A stretch of DNA of 64,000 nt, taken from Picosynechococcus sp. PCC 7002. GTDB taxonomy: Bacteria; Cyanobacteriota; Cyanobacteriia; Cyanobacteriales; MRBY01. Position numbers and translations under genes: made by a program. Location of the stretch: the NCBI RefSeq assembly GCF_963860125.1, contig NZ_CAWLFA010000001.1:1-64000 (forward strand), given 5' to 3'. Shown here piece by piece: positions 1 through 8,308 of this stretch (position 1 is its first letter; every line of letters starts with the position of its first letter). A model generated the notes under the pieces. It made no database searches. It was given only the letters and a program-made list of their open reading frames with translations, and had not been told where the DNA came from.

Positions 1-1350
1 GTGACTCAAAATCCCCAATGGCTTTGGCAAGAAGTCCTGACAAAACTTGAACAACAACTGAGTCGCCCCACCTACGAAACTTGGATTCAGCCGACGGCGA
101 TCCAACAGTGGCGAGAGGATGAAATCGTTCTCTGTGCCCCAAATGCCTTTGTCCTGAACCATATCCAGAAATACTATGGTGCGTTGATCACCGAAACCAT
201 CGCCGAATTATTGCAGCAGCCCGTTAAGGTACGCCTCACTTCTCCAGAAGGGAATACCCTCGCAGCGACCCAGAGTTTCTATAGTTCCCGCAGTGGCCAA
301 TCGACCCGTCCAGGTAAAAAGACCCCAGAACTCAACTCGAAATATACGTTTTCACGGTTTGTGGTTGGCCCAACCAATCGCATGGCCCATGCGGCGGCCT
401 TAGCGGTGGCGGAATCACCGGGGCGGGATTTTAATCCCCTGGTGCTCTGTGGGGGGGTGGGTCTGGGAAAAACGCACCTGATGCAGGCGATCGGCCATTA
501 CCGTTTGGATACCCAGCCGGATGCGAAGATTTTCTATGTTTCCACGGAGCAATTTACCAATGATTTAATTGTTGCGATTCGCAAGGATAGTCTGCAAACG
601 TTCCGGGAGCATTACCGCACCGCCGATATTTTACTGGTAGACGACATTCAGTTCATCGAGGGGAAAGAATACACCCAGGAGGAATTTTTCTATACCTTTA
701 ATACTCTCCACGAAGCGGGTAAACAAATTGTTCTCGCGAGCGATCGCCCCCCACACCAAATTCCAGGCTTGCAACAACGGCTGTCTTCCCGTTTTTCTAT
801 GGGTCTGATTGCGGACATCCAACCCCCCGACCTGGAAACCCGGATGGCGATCCTCCAGAAAAAGGCGGAGGCGGAAAATTTAAACCTATCCCGCTCGGTG
901 ATTGAATATATCGCCACCCACTACACGGCGAATATCCGCGAATTGGAGGGGGCGCTCCTGCGGGCAGTGACCCACATTGCGATCTCTGGCCTACCGATGA
1001 CGGTGGAAAACCTCGCCCCCATTTTGAACCCGACGGTGGAATATGCCCCGGCGGCCCCGGACGTGATTTTGCAAATTGCCGCAGAAGCCACGGGGGTGAG
1101 CATTGAGGATTTAAAGGGGGCTTCTCGACGACGGGAAATTAGTACGGCCCGGCAAATTGCAATGTATTTGATGCGCCAACACACCGATCTCAGCTTGCCC
1201 CGCATTGGTGAGCTGTTCGGTGGCAAAGACCACACTACGGTGATGTACAGTTGCGACAAAATTGGTCAGTTACTGACGAAAAATCAAAAAATCTCCCAAT
1301 TGGTGAGCCAAATTAGCGATCGCATTAATCACCATCACCAAAACCTCTAG
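1..1350 (+). CDS. dnaA: Chromosomal replication initiator protein DnaA
   Basis: DnaA is the AAA+ ATPase that binds DnaA boxes and melts the replication origin. The 449-residue product has the usual full length. The N-terminal DnaB-interacting domain covers about residues 1-90. Walker A (GGVGLGKTH) is near residues 150-158 and Walker B (ILLVDDIQF) near 210-218. The C-terminal DNA-binding signature GKDHTTVMYS is near 408-417. The start is GTG at base 1, and the next residues (TQNPQWLWQEVLTKLE) match the family N-terminus, so the gene is complete, but its promoter lies outside the window. The strong family motifs make this call secure. Several cyanobacteria can lose dnaA, so essentiality cannot be assumed. 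Confidence 0.98.
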   Translation: MTQNPQWLWQEVLTKLEQQLSRPTYETWIQPTAIQQWREDEIVLCAPNAFVLNHIQKYYGALITETIAELLQQPVKVRLTSPEGNTLAATQSFYSSRSGQSTRPGKKTPELNSKYTFSRFVVGPTNRMAHAAALAVAESPGRDFNPLVLCGGVGLGKTHLMQAIGHYRLDTQPDAKIFYVSTEQFTNDLIVAIRKDSLQTFREHYRTADILLVDDIQFIEGKEYTQEEFFYTFNTLHEAGKQIVLASDRPPHQIPGLQQRLSSRFSMGLIADIQPPDLETRMAILQKKAEAENLNLSRSVIEYIATHYTANIRELEGALLRAVTHIAISGLPMTVENLAPILNPTVEYAPAAPDVILQIAAEATGVSIEDLKGASRRREISTARQIAMYLMRQHTDLSLPRIGELFGGKDHTTVMYSCDKIGQLLTKNQKISQLVSQISDRINHHHQNL

Positions 1351-1423
1351 GGACAAGCGGCCCACATCGTACAAAAAAAGACACCGCTACAATGAGCAGT
1401 AGTTCATCGATTGTGTTTTATTC

Positions 1424-2353
1424 ATGGTTGCTTCCTACCGGATCGTTTCGCTCTTGCCCAGTGCCACAGAAATTTTAGATTGTCTGGGTTTAACTCCCAA
1501 CGTGGTGGGCCGGAGCCATGAATGTGACTACCCGCTGGAGATTGGCGATCGCCCCGTGTGTACCGCTGCCCGCCTCGATTCAGAACGTCCCAGCGGCGAA
1601 ATTGACCAAGAAGTTTTGGCCTTACTCCAAGGAGCCTTGGGGATCTATGAAGTGAAACTAGATGTCTTGCAAGCCCTACAACCCACCCACATTGTCACCC
1701 AAGATCAGTGCGATGTTTGTGCCGTCACCCTGGCCGATGTGCAAAAGGCGATCGCCCAGTTGAGTGATCATCCGCCGCAGTTGATTTCGCTCCAGCCCAA
1801 TACCCTAGCGGACGTTTACCAAGATATTCGCCGTGTTGCCCAGCAGTTTAACCGTGATCCCCAACCCGTTTTGCAGGATCTACAACAGCGGGTACAAGCT
1901 TGCCAAAAACGAGGCAAGACTTTAGCAAAACGGCCCCGGGTGGCGGCCATTGAATGGATTGATCCCCTCATGGGCGGCGGTAATTGGCTCCCGGAACTCA
2001 TTGAACTCGCGGGCGGCGAGAATATTTTAGGCAAACCGGGCAAACATTCCCCCTACATCAGTTGGGAAACCCTCCTGGCCAGTGATCCCGATGTGGTGGT
2101 GGTGATGCCCTGCGGCTTTGACCTCGAACGTACCCGCCAGGAAATGCTCGCCGACTTGGAGTTGCACCCTGAGTGGAAACAATTACGAGCTGTGCAAAAT
2201 GATCAGTTATTTATCTGTGATGGCAACGCTTATTTCAACCGACCAGGGCCGCGCCTTGTGGATTCCCTAGAAATTCTCACGGAAATTTTGCAACCGACTG
2301 GCGATCGCCTTTATCCAAAAACTGCCTGGCAAAAACTCTCTTTATTCAAATAA
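1424..2353 (+). CDS. Cobalamin-binding-type periplasmic-binding-fold protein (BtuF-like)
   Basis: The 309-residue protein begins with YRIVSLLPSATEILDCLG, the N-terminal strand and loop typical of the BtuF/FepB class III substrate-binding fold annotated as cobalamin-binding protein. Further family-like segments are THIVTQDQCDVCAV (near residues 90-103) and SDPDVVVVMPCGFD (near 222-235). No signal peptide or lipobox is visible, so export is doubtful, and many cyanobacterial homologues also lack one. No BtuC or BtuD gene lies nearby, so the link to B12 uptake comes from family resemblance only. It sits 73 bases downstream of dnaA on the same strand. The ATG at 1424 is the natural start. Confidence 0.8.
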   Translation: MVASYRIVSLLPSATEILDCLGLTPNVVGRSHECDYPLEIGDRPVCTAARLDSERPSGEIDQEVLALLQGALGIYEVKLDVLQALQPTHIVTQDQCDVCAVTLADVQKAIAQLSDHPPQLISLQPNTLADVYQDIRRVAQQFNRDPQPVLQDLQQRVQACQKRGKTLAKRPRVAAIEWIDPLMGGGNWLPELIELAGGENILGKPGKHSPYISWETLLASDPDVVVVMPCGFDLERTRQEMLADLELHPEWKQLRAVQNDQLFICDGNAYFNRPGPRLVDSLEILTEILQPTGDRLYPKTAWQKLSLFK

Positions 2354-2574
2354 GTAATATTTCAACAAATAGTAACTATCCAAAGAAATATTACATCTGG
2401 GCCTAGTTTTACAACATTTTCTATCAAGTTTATGTTGGCAAAAAAGGAATTATTAGGACAAATTGAGGGATATTTTCGCAAAAATGAGCATCCTCCCCAA
2501 AAAAGCATCCCTTTGGCTTCGTCTGGGAATTTGGCACATTAAAGACATAGCAAGATTTTGAGGGCAGGCGTTTC

Positions 2575-2811
2575 GTGATGTACCGCCGCTTTTCGATTCA
2601 AAAAATATTATCTAAGGTGAGGATGCTGTCTATGTGGCTCAAAATTAGGCACCTAGTCGATCCTGTATTTCAATATCTCAATCAACCCGTGGGACACACA
2701 GATCGGCATACCGTATGGAACCCGAATCGGTTTTGGTATCTCTATAAAATCAACCTGTTAGAAAAATGCTGGCAAAAAGAAGCGGCCAATAAAGGCCAAC
2801 ATACCTATTAA
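2575..2811 (+). CDS. Small hypothetical protein
   Basis: This is an open frame of 78 codons from GTG 2575 (ATG at 2578, further ATGs near 2623 and 2632). I do not recognise the product. The part after the internal Met residues is rich in aromatic and basic residues (NPNRFWYLYKINLLEKCWQKEAA) and looks protein-like, so the true product may be the shorter form of about 60 residues. It lies alone between the BtuF-like gene and the convergent nrtS pair, in a stretch without HIP1 sites. No membrane segment or known motif was seen. The coding call is tentative. Confidence 0.4.
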   Translation: MMYRRFSIQKILSKVRMLSMWLKIRHLVDPVFQYLNQPVGHTDRHTVWNPNRFWYLYKINLLEKCWQKEAANKGQHTY

Positions 2812-2831
2812 TCTCTTAACTTTGATGCCAG

Positions 2832-3110
2832 TTACGACGTCAATTTTTGGGGATCTGCTTGGGAACTCTCCTGGGCCGCTTCTGCTTCGGCTCGCAGTCG
2901 GCTGACTAATTGGCCATGGATATTGACACAGTAGGGCACACAGTAAGTTATGGCCGCCGCCAGCCAGCGGGTACTGGTCATGGTGCCATTCAACACAGCA
3001 ACGCCATGGTTAATACAAAAGTGGACAGTCCCCACAAACAGGGCAACCCGGATCGCCGTTGGTCGAAAGGTGCGATCGCCTAAGGCTCGGAAATAGATTG
3101 TCAAGCGCAT
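2832..3110 (-). CDS. nrtS: NrtS-type small nitrate/nitrite transporter subunit (downstream copy)
   Basis: This 92-residue protein has two predicted membrane helices, about residues 17-35 and 48-66. NrtS proteins are small two-helix nitrate and nitrite transporters of the inner membrane. The shared signatures TAIRVALFVGTVHFCINHG and TYCVPYCVNIHGQ fit the family I remember. I chose ATG 3110; a TTG at 3125 would add five residues. It follows the paralogue at 3152..3406 after 41 bases on the same strand, so the two are probably cotranscribed. From memory, Maeda et al. (2019) reported that PCC 7002 uniquely carries tandem nrtS1 and nrtS2, whose products form a heteromeric transporter of higher affinity than either alone. 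Which copy is nrtS1 and which nrtS2 I cannot tell from sequence. Confidence 0.85.
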   Translation of the reverse strand: MRLTIYFRALGDRTFRPTAIRVALFVGTVHFCINHGVAVLNGTMTSTRWLAAAITYCVPYCVNIHGQLVSRLRAEAEAAQESSQADPQKLTS

Positions 3111-3151
3111 CGGTACAATCCCCAAACTAATAAAAAAGTGGCTCTAGATCT

Positions 3152-3406
3152 TTATGGCTCGGAAGAGGGGTGGGCTTTGGCTTGCTGGCGCATCCGGCTG
3201 GCTATTTGGCCATGGAGGTTAACGCAGTAAGGCACAAAGTAGGTCAAAACCATGGACGTCCAACGGGTCCGGGTCATTGCCCCATGGAGAAAGGCACTAC
3301 CGTGGTTAATGCAAAAAATCACAGTGCCCACAATTAGGGCGACGCGGATGGCAGTGCTGTGGAGGGTGCGATCGCCCAGGGTCTGAAGATAACTTTTTAG
3401 GCCCAT
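3152..3406 (-). CDS. nrtS: NrtS-type small nitrate/nitrite transporter subunit (upstream copy)
   Basis: The 84-residue product is a clear paralogue of the one at 2832..3110. Both share the blocks LGDRT, TAIRVAL-VGT, FCINHG, TRW and VPYCVN-HGQ. Two hydrophobic helices lie near residues 17-35 and 49-66, joined by a short basic loop, with a charged C-terminal tail. The start ATG 3406 follows the nanE-like stop by 34 bases, so the promoter may lie upstream in the purN-nanE run or in that short gap. The two copies differ mainly in helix interiors and tails, consistent with separate roles in a heteromer. Assignment rests on recalled family features. Confidence 0.85.
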   Translation of the reverse strand: MGLKSYLQTLGDRTLHSTAIRVALIVGTVIFCINHGSAFLHGAMTRTRWTSMVLTYFVPYCVNLHGQIASRMRQQAKAHPSSEP

Positions 3407-3440
3407 TGGTGAACCTCTAATTTGTATATCTGAATTTTAC

Positions 3441-4133
3441 TCATGGGCAGCCTGGGGCGATCGCCTGACAAAATTTTTGTGCCAAGAGATCAACACCGGT
3501 AATCGCTGTCCCAACAACGACGCTATCAGCCCCCAGTCGAAAGGCTTTTTGCAGCATTTCTGGAGTGTGGATGCCTCCTTCGCAGATGAGCGGCTGGTCA
3601 AAATCCTGGGCAAGTTTTTCGAGCAACCCAAAACCAGGGGGCGTTAAATCTTTGGTGTCCCCCGTGTAGCCGTAGAGGGTCGTCCCCAAAATATCAGCAC
3701 CAGCTTGGGCGGCCAATTGAGCATTTTCGTAGGTGTCGAGATCCGCCATCACTAATTTTCCTGTTTGCTGGTGAATCCCGGCGATCAGATCCGCGAGGGT
3801 TTCTCCGTTCGGGCGGGGGCGGGCCGTGGCATCAACGGCAACAATATCGGCTCCCGCTGCGACCACCGCCAGGGCATCCCCTAGCCGGGGGGTAATGTAA
3901 ACATCTGATGTGGGAAAAGTACGTTTCCATAAACCGATAATCGGGATCTGGGGTAGTTTGGCCCGCACAGCGCGGATGTGGTCAGGGCTATCGATGCGCA
4001 CCCCAACGGCCCCTTGATTGACGCAAGCTTGGGCGATCGCCGCAATCATTTCAGGGTCATGGAGGGGAGAATCAGCGGGAGCTTGGCAGGAAATAATTAG
4101 GCGATTTTTAAACTGGGCAATCAGATCAGACAT
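3441..4133 (-). CDS. nanE: N-acetylmannosamine-6-phosphate 2-epimerase (NanE family)
   Basis: NanE enzymes interconvert ManNAc-6-P and GlcNAc-6-P on a TIM barrel. The 230-residue length is typical. Family blocks include LIISCQAPADSPLHDPEMI (residues 12-30), GAVGVRIDSPDHI, PIIGLWKRTF and the C-terminal phosphate-binding segment GADSVVVGTAITG. The start is ATG 4133. It lies 18 bases downstream of purN and 34 bases upstream of the first nrtS gene on the same strand. No other sialic-acid catabolic gene is visible, so in this organism it more likely serves amino-sugar turnover; that role is inference. Confidence 0.87.
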   Translation of the reverse strand: MSDLIAQFKNRLIISCQAPADSPLHDPEMIAAIAQACVNQGAVGVRIDSPDHIRAVRAKLPQIPIIGLWKRTFPTSDVYITPRLGDALAVVAAGADIVAVDATARPRPNGETLADLIAGIHQQTGKLVMADLDTYENAQLAAQAGADILGTTLYGYTGDTKDLTPPGFGLLEKLAQDFDQPLICEGGIHTPEMLQKAFRLGADSVVVGTAITGVDLLAQKFCQAIAPGCP

Positions 4134-4151
4134 GGGTTTTACGGGAAATTT

Positions 4152-4796
4152 CTAGGAATATTGGGACACAGCTAAGGCGATCGCCGCTGGAAAAATACGA
4201 TGTTCTTGCACTTGAATTCTGGCGTGGAGCGTTTCAGGGGTGTCATCGGCCAAAATGGGCACTACCGCCTGCATGATAATGTCGCCGCTGTCTACTTCTG
4301 GGCTAGCAAAATGTACCGAACAGCCCGTCACTTTTACGCCAGCCGCTAAAGCCTGTTCTACAGCGCGAATCCCTTTAAAACTGGGCAATAGACTGGGATG
4401 AATGTTTAAAATCCGATTTTCGTAGCCAGTAAGCAAAACATCCGTAACGATGCGCATCCAACCCGCCATGATGACCCACTCCACCCCATGGGCGCGCAGG
4501 CAATCTAAAATCGCTTGGTCACAGGCTTCCCGCGAGGCAAAATCCCGGTGGTTAATCAGTTGGGTTTTCGTGCCAAATGTTGCGGCCCGTTCTAAAACCT
4601 TCGCCTTGGGGTTGTTGTAGATCAGAATCGGGATCTCTGCGTTAAGTTCTTTGGCGATCATGGCCTTGGCGATCGCCCCGTAGTTACTGCCGCTACCGGA
4701 GGCCAAGACTCCCAACTTTACCGGACGGGATAAGGGCACATCCGCCAGGGTCACAGGGGGAGAGATTAAAGCAGAATTTAGCGTAACATTACCCAT
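4152..4796 (-). CDS. purN: Phosphoribosylglycinamide formyltransferase (GAR transformylase)
   Basis: PurN transfers a formyl group from 10-formyl-THF to GAR in purine synthesis. The motif LGVLASGSGSNYGAI opens the catalytic fold. The catalytic region LNIHPSLLPSFKG and the downstream TGCSVHFASPEVDSGDII are intact. ATG 4796 gives 214 residues. A TTG at 4823 would add nine and has a GAGGA about 10-15 bases before a further TTG at 4799, so the start is uncertain. The first 25 or so residues precede the conserved domain and are not family-typical. It heads a run with nanE and the nrtS pair. Confidence 0.93.
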   Translation of the reverse strand: MGNVTLNSALISPPVTLADVPLSRPVKLGVLASGSGSNYGAIAKAMIAKELNAEIPILIYNNPKAKVLERAATFGTKTQLINHRDFASREACDQAILDCLRAHGVEWVIMAGWMRIVTDVLLTGYENRILNIHPSLLPSFKGIRAVEQALAAGVKVTGCSVHFASPEVDSGDIIMQAVVPILADDTPETLHARIQVQEHRIFPAAIALAVSQYS

Positions 4797-4888
4797 CAAT
4801 CGCGGTAATCCTCGGAAGTACAACCACTAAGCATATCGGTTCCCTAGTCGAAAGTCAGATATTTTTGCTCGGTGGCGTCGGGGTGGGG

Positions 4889-5230
4889 CTAGGCTGAATC
4901 GCGATCCTCGAAACGAATAATATCTTCGTCTCCCAAAAATTCGCCGTTTTGAATTTCGATCATCACCAAATCAATTACCCCCGGATTTTCGACCCGGTGC
5001 CTGGTATTCATCGGGACATAGGTAGACTGGCGGGGAGTCAGAATAATTTCTTGGTCGTTGCAAATCACCTTCGCTGTCCCGGAAACGACGACCCAATGCT
5101 CGCTGCGATGGTAGTGCATTTGGGTGCTAATGTGGTGACTGGGCTTCACTTCGATGCGGTTAATGCGGTAGCGATCGCCTTCTTCGAGAATCGTGACTTT
5201 GCCCCAGGGGGGTGTGCGGGTTTCAAGCAT
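4889..5230 (-). CDS. Cupin protein of the mannose-6-phosphate isomerase type II C-terminal class
   Basis: This 113-residue single-domain protein matches the cupin tail of bifunctional mannose-1-P guanylyltransferase/mannose-6-P isomerases. It starts PPWGKVTILEEGDRYRINRI and carries the metal-binding cupin motif HISTQMHYHRSEHWVVVSG, followed by the second motif near PMNTRHRVENPG. Stand-alone forms are common in cyanobacteria and are annotated as phosphomannose isomerase, but activity without the N-terminal domain is unproven. Start ATG 5230 gives the expected N-terminus. It lies 40 bases after the ArsC-like gene and 92 bases before purN on the same strand. Confidence 0.85.
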   Translation of the reverse strand: MLETRTPPWGKVTILEEGDRYRINRIEVKPSHHISTQMHYHRSEHWVVVSGTAKVICNDQEIILTPRQSTYVPMNTRHRVENPGVIDLVMIEIQNGEFLGDEDIIRFEDRDSA

Positions 5231-5270
5231 AGGGATAGGTTCAGCGGGATTTCAAGATTATTTTAAAGGC

Positions 5271-5630
5271 TTACTGAGTACCGAGGCGATCGCGCAATTC
5301 CGTTTCACTCGCCCGAAACCCCACCAAGACCGCTTTGTTATCCCGCACGAACAAAGGCCGTTTTAAGAGCATTGCATCTTGACTAAAAGCCTCGATCCAC
5401 TGGTTATCATCCCAGGTTTTCTTTTCTTCCCCCAAGGCCCGATAGGATTGCCCAGAAGTATTGCGCATCGGTTTGCTGCCGAGGTCACTGACCCATTGGG
5501 CGATCGCCTGCCGAGTTGGCGGTTGTTCTTTAGTATTGATAAATTCGTAGGAAATTCCGGCTGTTTCTAGCCATTTCAAGGCTTTTTTACAGGTGTTGCA
5601 GGTGGGAATGCCGTAAACTTGCAGGGCCAT
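5271..5630 (-). CDS. ArsC/Spx-family thioredoxin-fold protein
   Basis: The 119-residue product has the family start MALQVYGIPTCNTCKKALKWL with a CNTC (CxxC) redox pair at about residues 11-14. Later come NTKEQPPTR and KRPLFVRDNKAVLVGF, the conserved Pro-containing C-terminal block. This group includes arsenate reductase, YffB and Spx/MgsR regulators. No ars genes are adjacent, and a second Cys next to the first is more typical of Spx-like or YffB-like members, so arsenate reduction should not be assumed. The start ATG 5630 fits the fold exactly. Confidence 0.82.
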   Translation of the reverse strand: MALQVYGIPTCNTCKKALKWLETAGISYEFINTKEQPPTRQAIAQWVSDLGSKPMRNTSGQSYRALGEEKKTWDDNQWIEAFSQDAMLLKRPLFVRDNKAVLVGFRASETELRDRLGTQ

Positions 5631-5741
5631 TTTGATCGGTTAAACAAAAGATAACTTCGTTTATTATCCATGATCCTCAGGGCGGCCCACTTTGGCAGAA
5701 GTGTTACAACGGAACTGTAGCAAGTCCCCACATTTTTCACC

Positions 5742-6824
5742 ATGACGACGACCATTTCTGCCGAAAAATCAATTGCAGCTTGGCTTGGAGAGGAAGCAGA
5801 AAGTCTCTTGGGTCACAGCGCGAAAATTAATCAAAATCTGCTCACCCTCCCCGGAGCCGATATCGTAGAACGGGTCTATGCCCAGAGCGATCGCCCCACT
5901 CCAGTCTTACGTTCCTTGCAACAATTGTTTGGTACGGGACGGTTAGCGAATACAGGCTATCTCTCAATTTTGCCCGTCGATCAAGGCATTGAACATTCCG
6001 GGGCGGCTTCCTTTGCCCCGAATCCGATTTATTTTGACCCCGAAAACATTATCCGTCTAGCCATTGAAGGGGGGTGTAACGGCGTGGCGACGACCCTCGG
6101 CGTGTTGGGAATGATGTCCCGCAAATATGCTCACCGCATCCCGTTTATCGTCAAACTCAATCACAATGAACTGCTGACCTATCCCAACGGTACGGATCAG
6201 ATTATGTTTGCGACGGTGGAACAGGCTTGGAATTTGGGGGCGATCGCCGTCGGTGCAACAATTTATTTTGGCTCTCCAGAATCGAGCCGACAAATTCAAG
6301 AGGTTAGCCGTGCCTTTGCCCGCGCCCACGAGCTAGGAATGGCGACGATTCTCTGGTGTTATCTGCGCAACAATGTGTTTAAACAGGACAAGGATTACCA
6401 TTTGGCGGCGGATTTGACGGGACAAGCGAACCACATGGGCGTAACTATCGAGGCGGATATTATCAAACAAAAATTACCGGAAACCAATAATGGCTACGGG
6501 GCGATCGCCAAAGCGACGGGCCAAAAATACGGCAGAACCCACCCCAAAGTTTACGACGAACTCACCAGCGATCACCCCATCGATCTCACCCGTTATCAAG
6601 TGTTGAACTGTTATGGCGGGCGGGCTGGTTTAATTAATTCCGGTGGCTCCTCCGGCGAAAACGATTTTGCCCAAGCAATTCGCACTGCTGTGATCAATAA
6701 ACGCGCGGGCGGTTGTGGCCTAATTTCTGGTCGTAAAACCTTCCAACGACCCATGGCAGAAGGGGTTAAACTCTTTCACCTGATCCAAGATGTCTATCTT
6801 GATTCTGAAATCACCATCGCTTAA
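5742..6824 (+). CDS. Class I fructose-bisphosphate aldolase (FbaB/DhnA type)
   Basis: This Schiff-base aldolase cleaves fructose-1,6-bisphosphate in glycolysis and the Calvin cycle. The 360-residue sequence has the family segments SILPVDQGIEHSGAASFAPN, GGCNGVATTLGVLGM, PFIVKLNHNELL and the C-terminal NCYGGRAGLINSGGSSGEND phosphate-binding region. It stands alone, divergent from the ArsC-like gene, with 111 bases between start codons. Cyanobacteria often pair this with a class II enzyme elsewhere; none is in this window. The start ATG 5742 is well supported. Confidence 0.93.
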   Translation: MTTTISAEKSIAAWLGEEAESLLGHSAKINQNLLTLPGADIVERVYAQSDRPTPVLRSLQQLFGTGRLANTGYLSILPVDQGIEHSGAASFAPNPIYFDPENIIRLAIEGGCNGVATTLGVLGMMSRKYAHRIPFIVKLNHNELLTYPNGTDQIMFATVEQAWNLGAIAVGATIYFGSPESSRQIQEVSRAFARAHELGMATILWCYLRNNVFKQDKDYHLAADLTGQANHMGVTIEADIIKQKLPETNNGYGAIAKATGQKYGRTHPKVYDELTSDHPIDLTRYQVLNCYGGRAGLINSGGSSGENDFAQAIRTAVINKRAGGCGLISGRKTFQRPMAEGVKLFHLIQDVYLDSEITIA

Positions 6825-7043
6825 GGGGGTGTCGTCCTGGGGTGAAGGAGGACTGTTCTTTAAATATTGATCAAGTCTCAGGAATGATTGCCATGGCATT
6901 TTTTAGGAGGCTTAAGCAAAAGATGATTATGCACGTTTTTTAGCCTGCCAAAAGCACCATTAGCTCGTCATCTAATACCGCTTAAGTATCTTTGATTCCA
7001 GAAATGCTATAACGGTGAATATCCCGATTGCAAGAAAGACTAT

Positions 7044-7613
7044 ATGGTTATTGCTGAAGAAAAATTTCCCCGATTCACTCCTGACGAATATTTACGTTGG
7101 GAGGAACAGCAAGCCGAAAAATACGAATATATCGATGGTCAAATCTATGCCATGGGGGGCGGCAACAAAAACCATAGTCTAATTGCCGTGAGGCTGTCGA
7201 GTTTATTTTTTAATCATCTGGATGGTAGCGGTTGCGAAACCGGAAATTCTGATCTCAAAATCAAAATTCCCAGCAGCCATAACTATACCTATCCAGATAT
7301 CAGCGTCACCTGCGATGAGCGAGATCAGTCCACCACCCAATTCATTACATATCCTTGTCTGGTTGTCGAAGTTTTATCAAAAAGCACTGAGGCTTATGAT
7401 CGGGGTGGCAAATTTAGACTCTATCGCCAAAATCCGGTCTTAAAAGATTATTTACTGGTGAGTTCTACCGCCATTGAGATGGATTTGTATCATAAGAATA
7501 AATCAGGAGAATGGCTGATTACTAACTATCAAGCCGGAGATATGATCACCTTAGAAAGTATTGGCCTCACTTTTTCTATTGAGCAAGCCTACCAAGGATT
7601 GAAATTAACATAA
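7044..7613 (+). CDS. Uma2-family (DUF820) putative PD-(D/E)XK endonuclease
   Basis: This family is highly multiplied in cyanobacteria and has a restriction-endonuclease-like fold of unknown role. The 189-residue protein shows the typical FTPDEYLRWEEQQAEKYEYIDGQIYAMGGG opening (first 20 residues of the block at about 11-30), then the nuclease core YTYPDISVTCDE (Asp) and CLVVEVLSKSTEAYDRGGK (Glu-x-Leu). Catalytic residues appear intact. It is preceded by 219 bases with no gene or clear signal. It borders the AT-rich patch that continues to 9.7 kb. Uma2 genes are often mobile, so lateral acquisition is plausible. Confidence 0.88.
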   Translation: MVIAEEKFPRFTPDEYLRWEEQQAEKYEYIDGQIYAMGGGNKNHSLIAVRLSSLFFNHLDGSGCETGNSDLKIKIPSSHNYTYPDISVTCDERDQSTTQFITYPCLVVEVLSKSTEAYDRGGKFRLYRQNPVLKDYLLVSSTAIEMDLYHKNKSGEWLITNYQAGDMITLESIGLTFSIEQAYQGLKLT

Positions 7614-7645
7614 GATTTTTTACAAAGAATTAAGCCTCGAAGCTT

Positions 7646-8308
7646 GTGAAAACCCAATGGAGCGATCTCCCCAAGAGCAATCCGATTGAAAATAATGCTC
7701 AAAAATGTGAAAGTAGATATAATGCGGATAAGCGCTATGAACTGAAAAGTTTTATCTCCCGCATGAAGATAAAAACAATACTAGAAAGAATAGTCTTTTC
7801 AAATCAATTTGGTACGCTTTTTAACGATAAAGTAGAGTTCCAAAATACCCAAGGCACATATCTGAGGTGGCAATGGAATACAGATCGCGCTGTAGTCGTT
7901 GTCCCTAAATTAGTAGACAAATATGCTTTTCTGCAGACTTATAGATATCCAATTTCCGCGATGTCTATAGAATTTCCACGGGGAGCCGTCGAAAAACGAG
8001 AATCTCTCTTTAATGCAGCAAAACGAGAACTTCAAGAAGAGCTAGGACTTCAAGGTATTAATGCTCAATCTCAGGGGATAATCCAAGCAGATTCTGGCTT
8101 GATCACAACCCCATGTCACGTTATTTTCGTAGATATTGAACCATCGAGTCTTACTAATATTTCCCCACAGCATGAATCGATGGAAGCTATTCACCCTTCT
8201 ACAGTGTGGCTTAATGCAGACGAAGTAAAAGCAAGTATTATTCAAGGAAACATAACTTGTGCTCTTTCCATTGCCGCCTTTACATTAACAGAGGTAAATA
8301 TCCCATGA
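7646..8308 (+). CDS. NUDIX hydrolase
   Basis: The protein carries a perfect Nudix box: G-A-V-E-K-R-E, seven residues, then RELQEELGL (about residues 112-134), so it should hydrolyse a nucleoside diphosphate linked to another moiety, with Mg2+ bound by the REXXEE glutamates. The general form resembles ADP-ribose pyrophosphatases, but the substrate cannot be read from sequence. GTG 7646 gives 220 residues; ATG 7763 gives 181 and starts just before the family-like part, so the first 39 residues are doubtful. The stop codon overlaps the start of the next gene (ATGA at 8305-8308), so the two are translationally coupled. Base composition is AT-rich compared with its neighbours. Confidence 0.85.
   Translation: MKTQWSDLPKSNPIENNAQKCESRYNADKRYELKSFISRMKIKTILERIVFSNQFGTLFNDKVEFQNTQGTYLRWQWNTDRAVVVVPKLVDKYAFLQTYRYPISAMSIEFPRGAVEKRESLFNAAKRELQEELGLQGINAQSQGIIQADSGLITTPCHVIFVDIEPSSLTNISPQHESMEAIHPSTVWLNADEVKASIIQGNITCALSIAAFTLTEVNIP

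Noticed and set aside
2354..2574. Possible small RNA or riboswitch between the BtuF-like gene and the small ORF
   Set aside because: No conserved core (for example a B12-box) or terminator hairpin could be identified.
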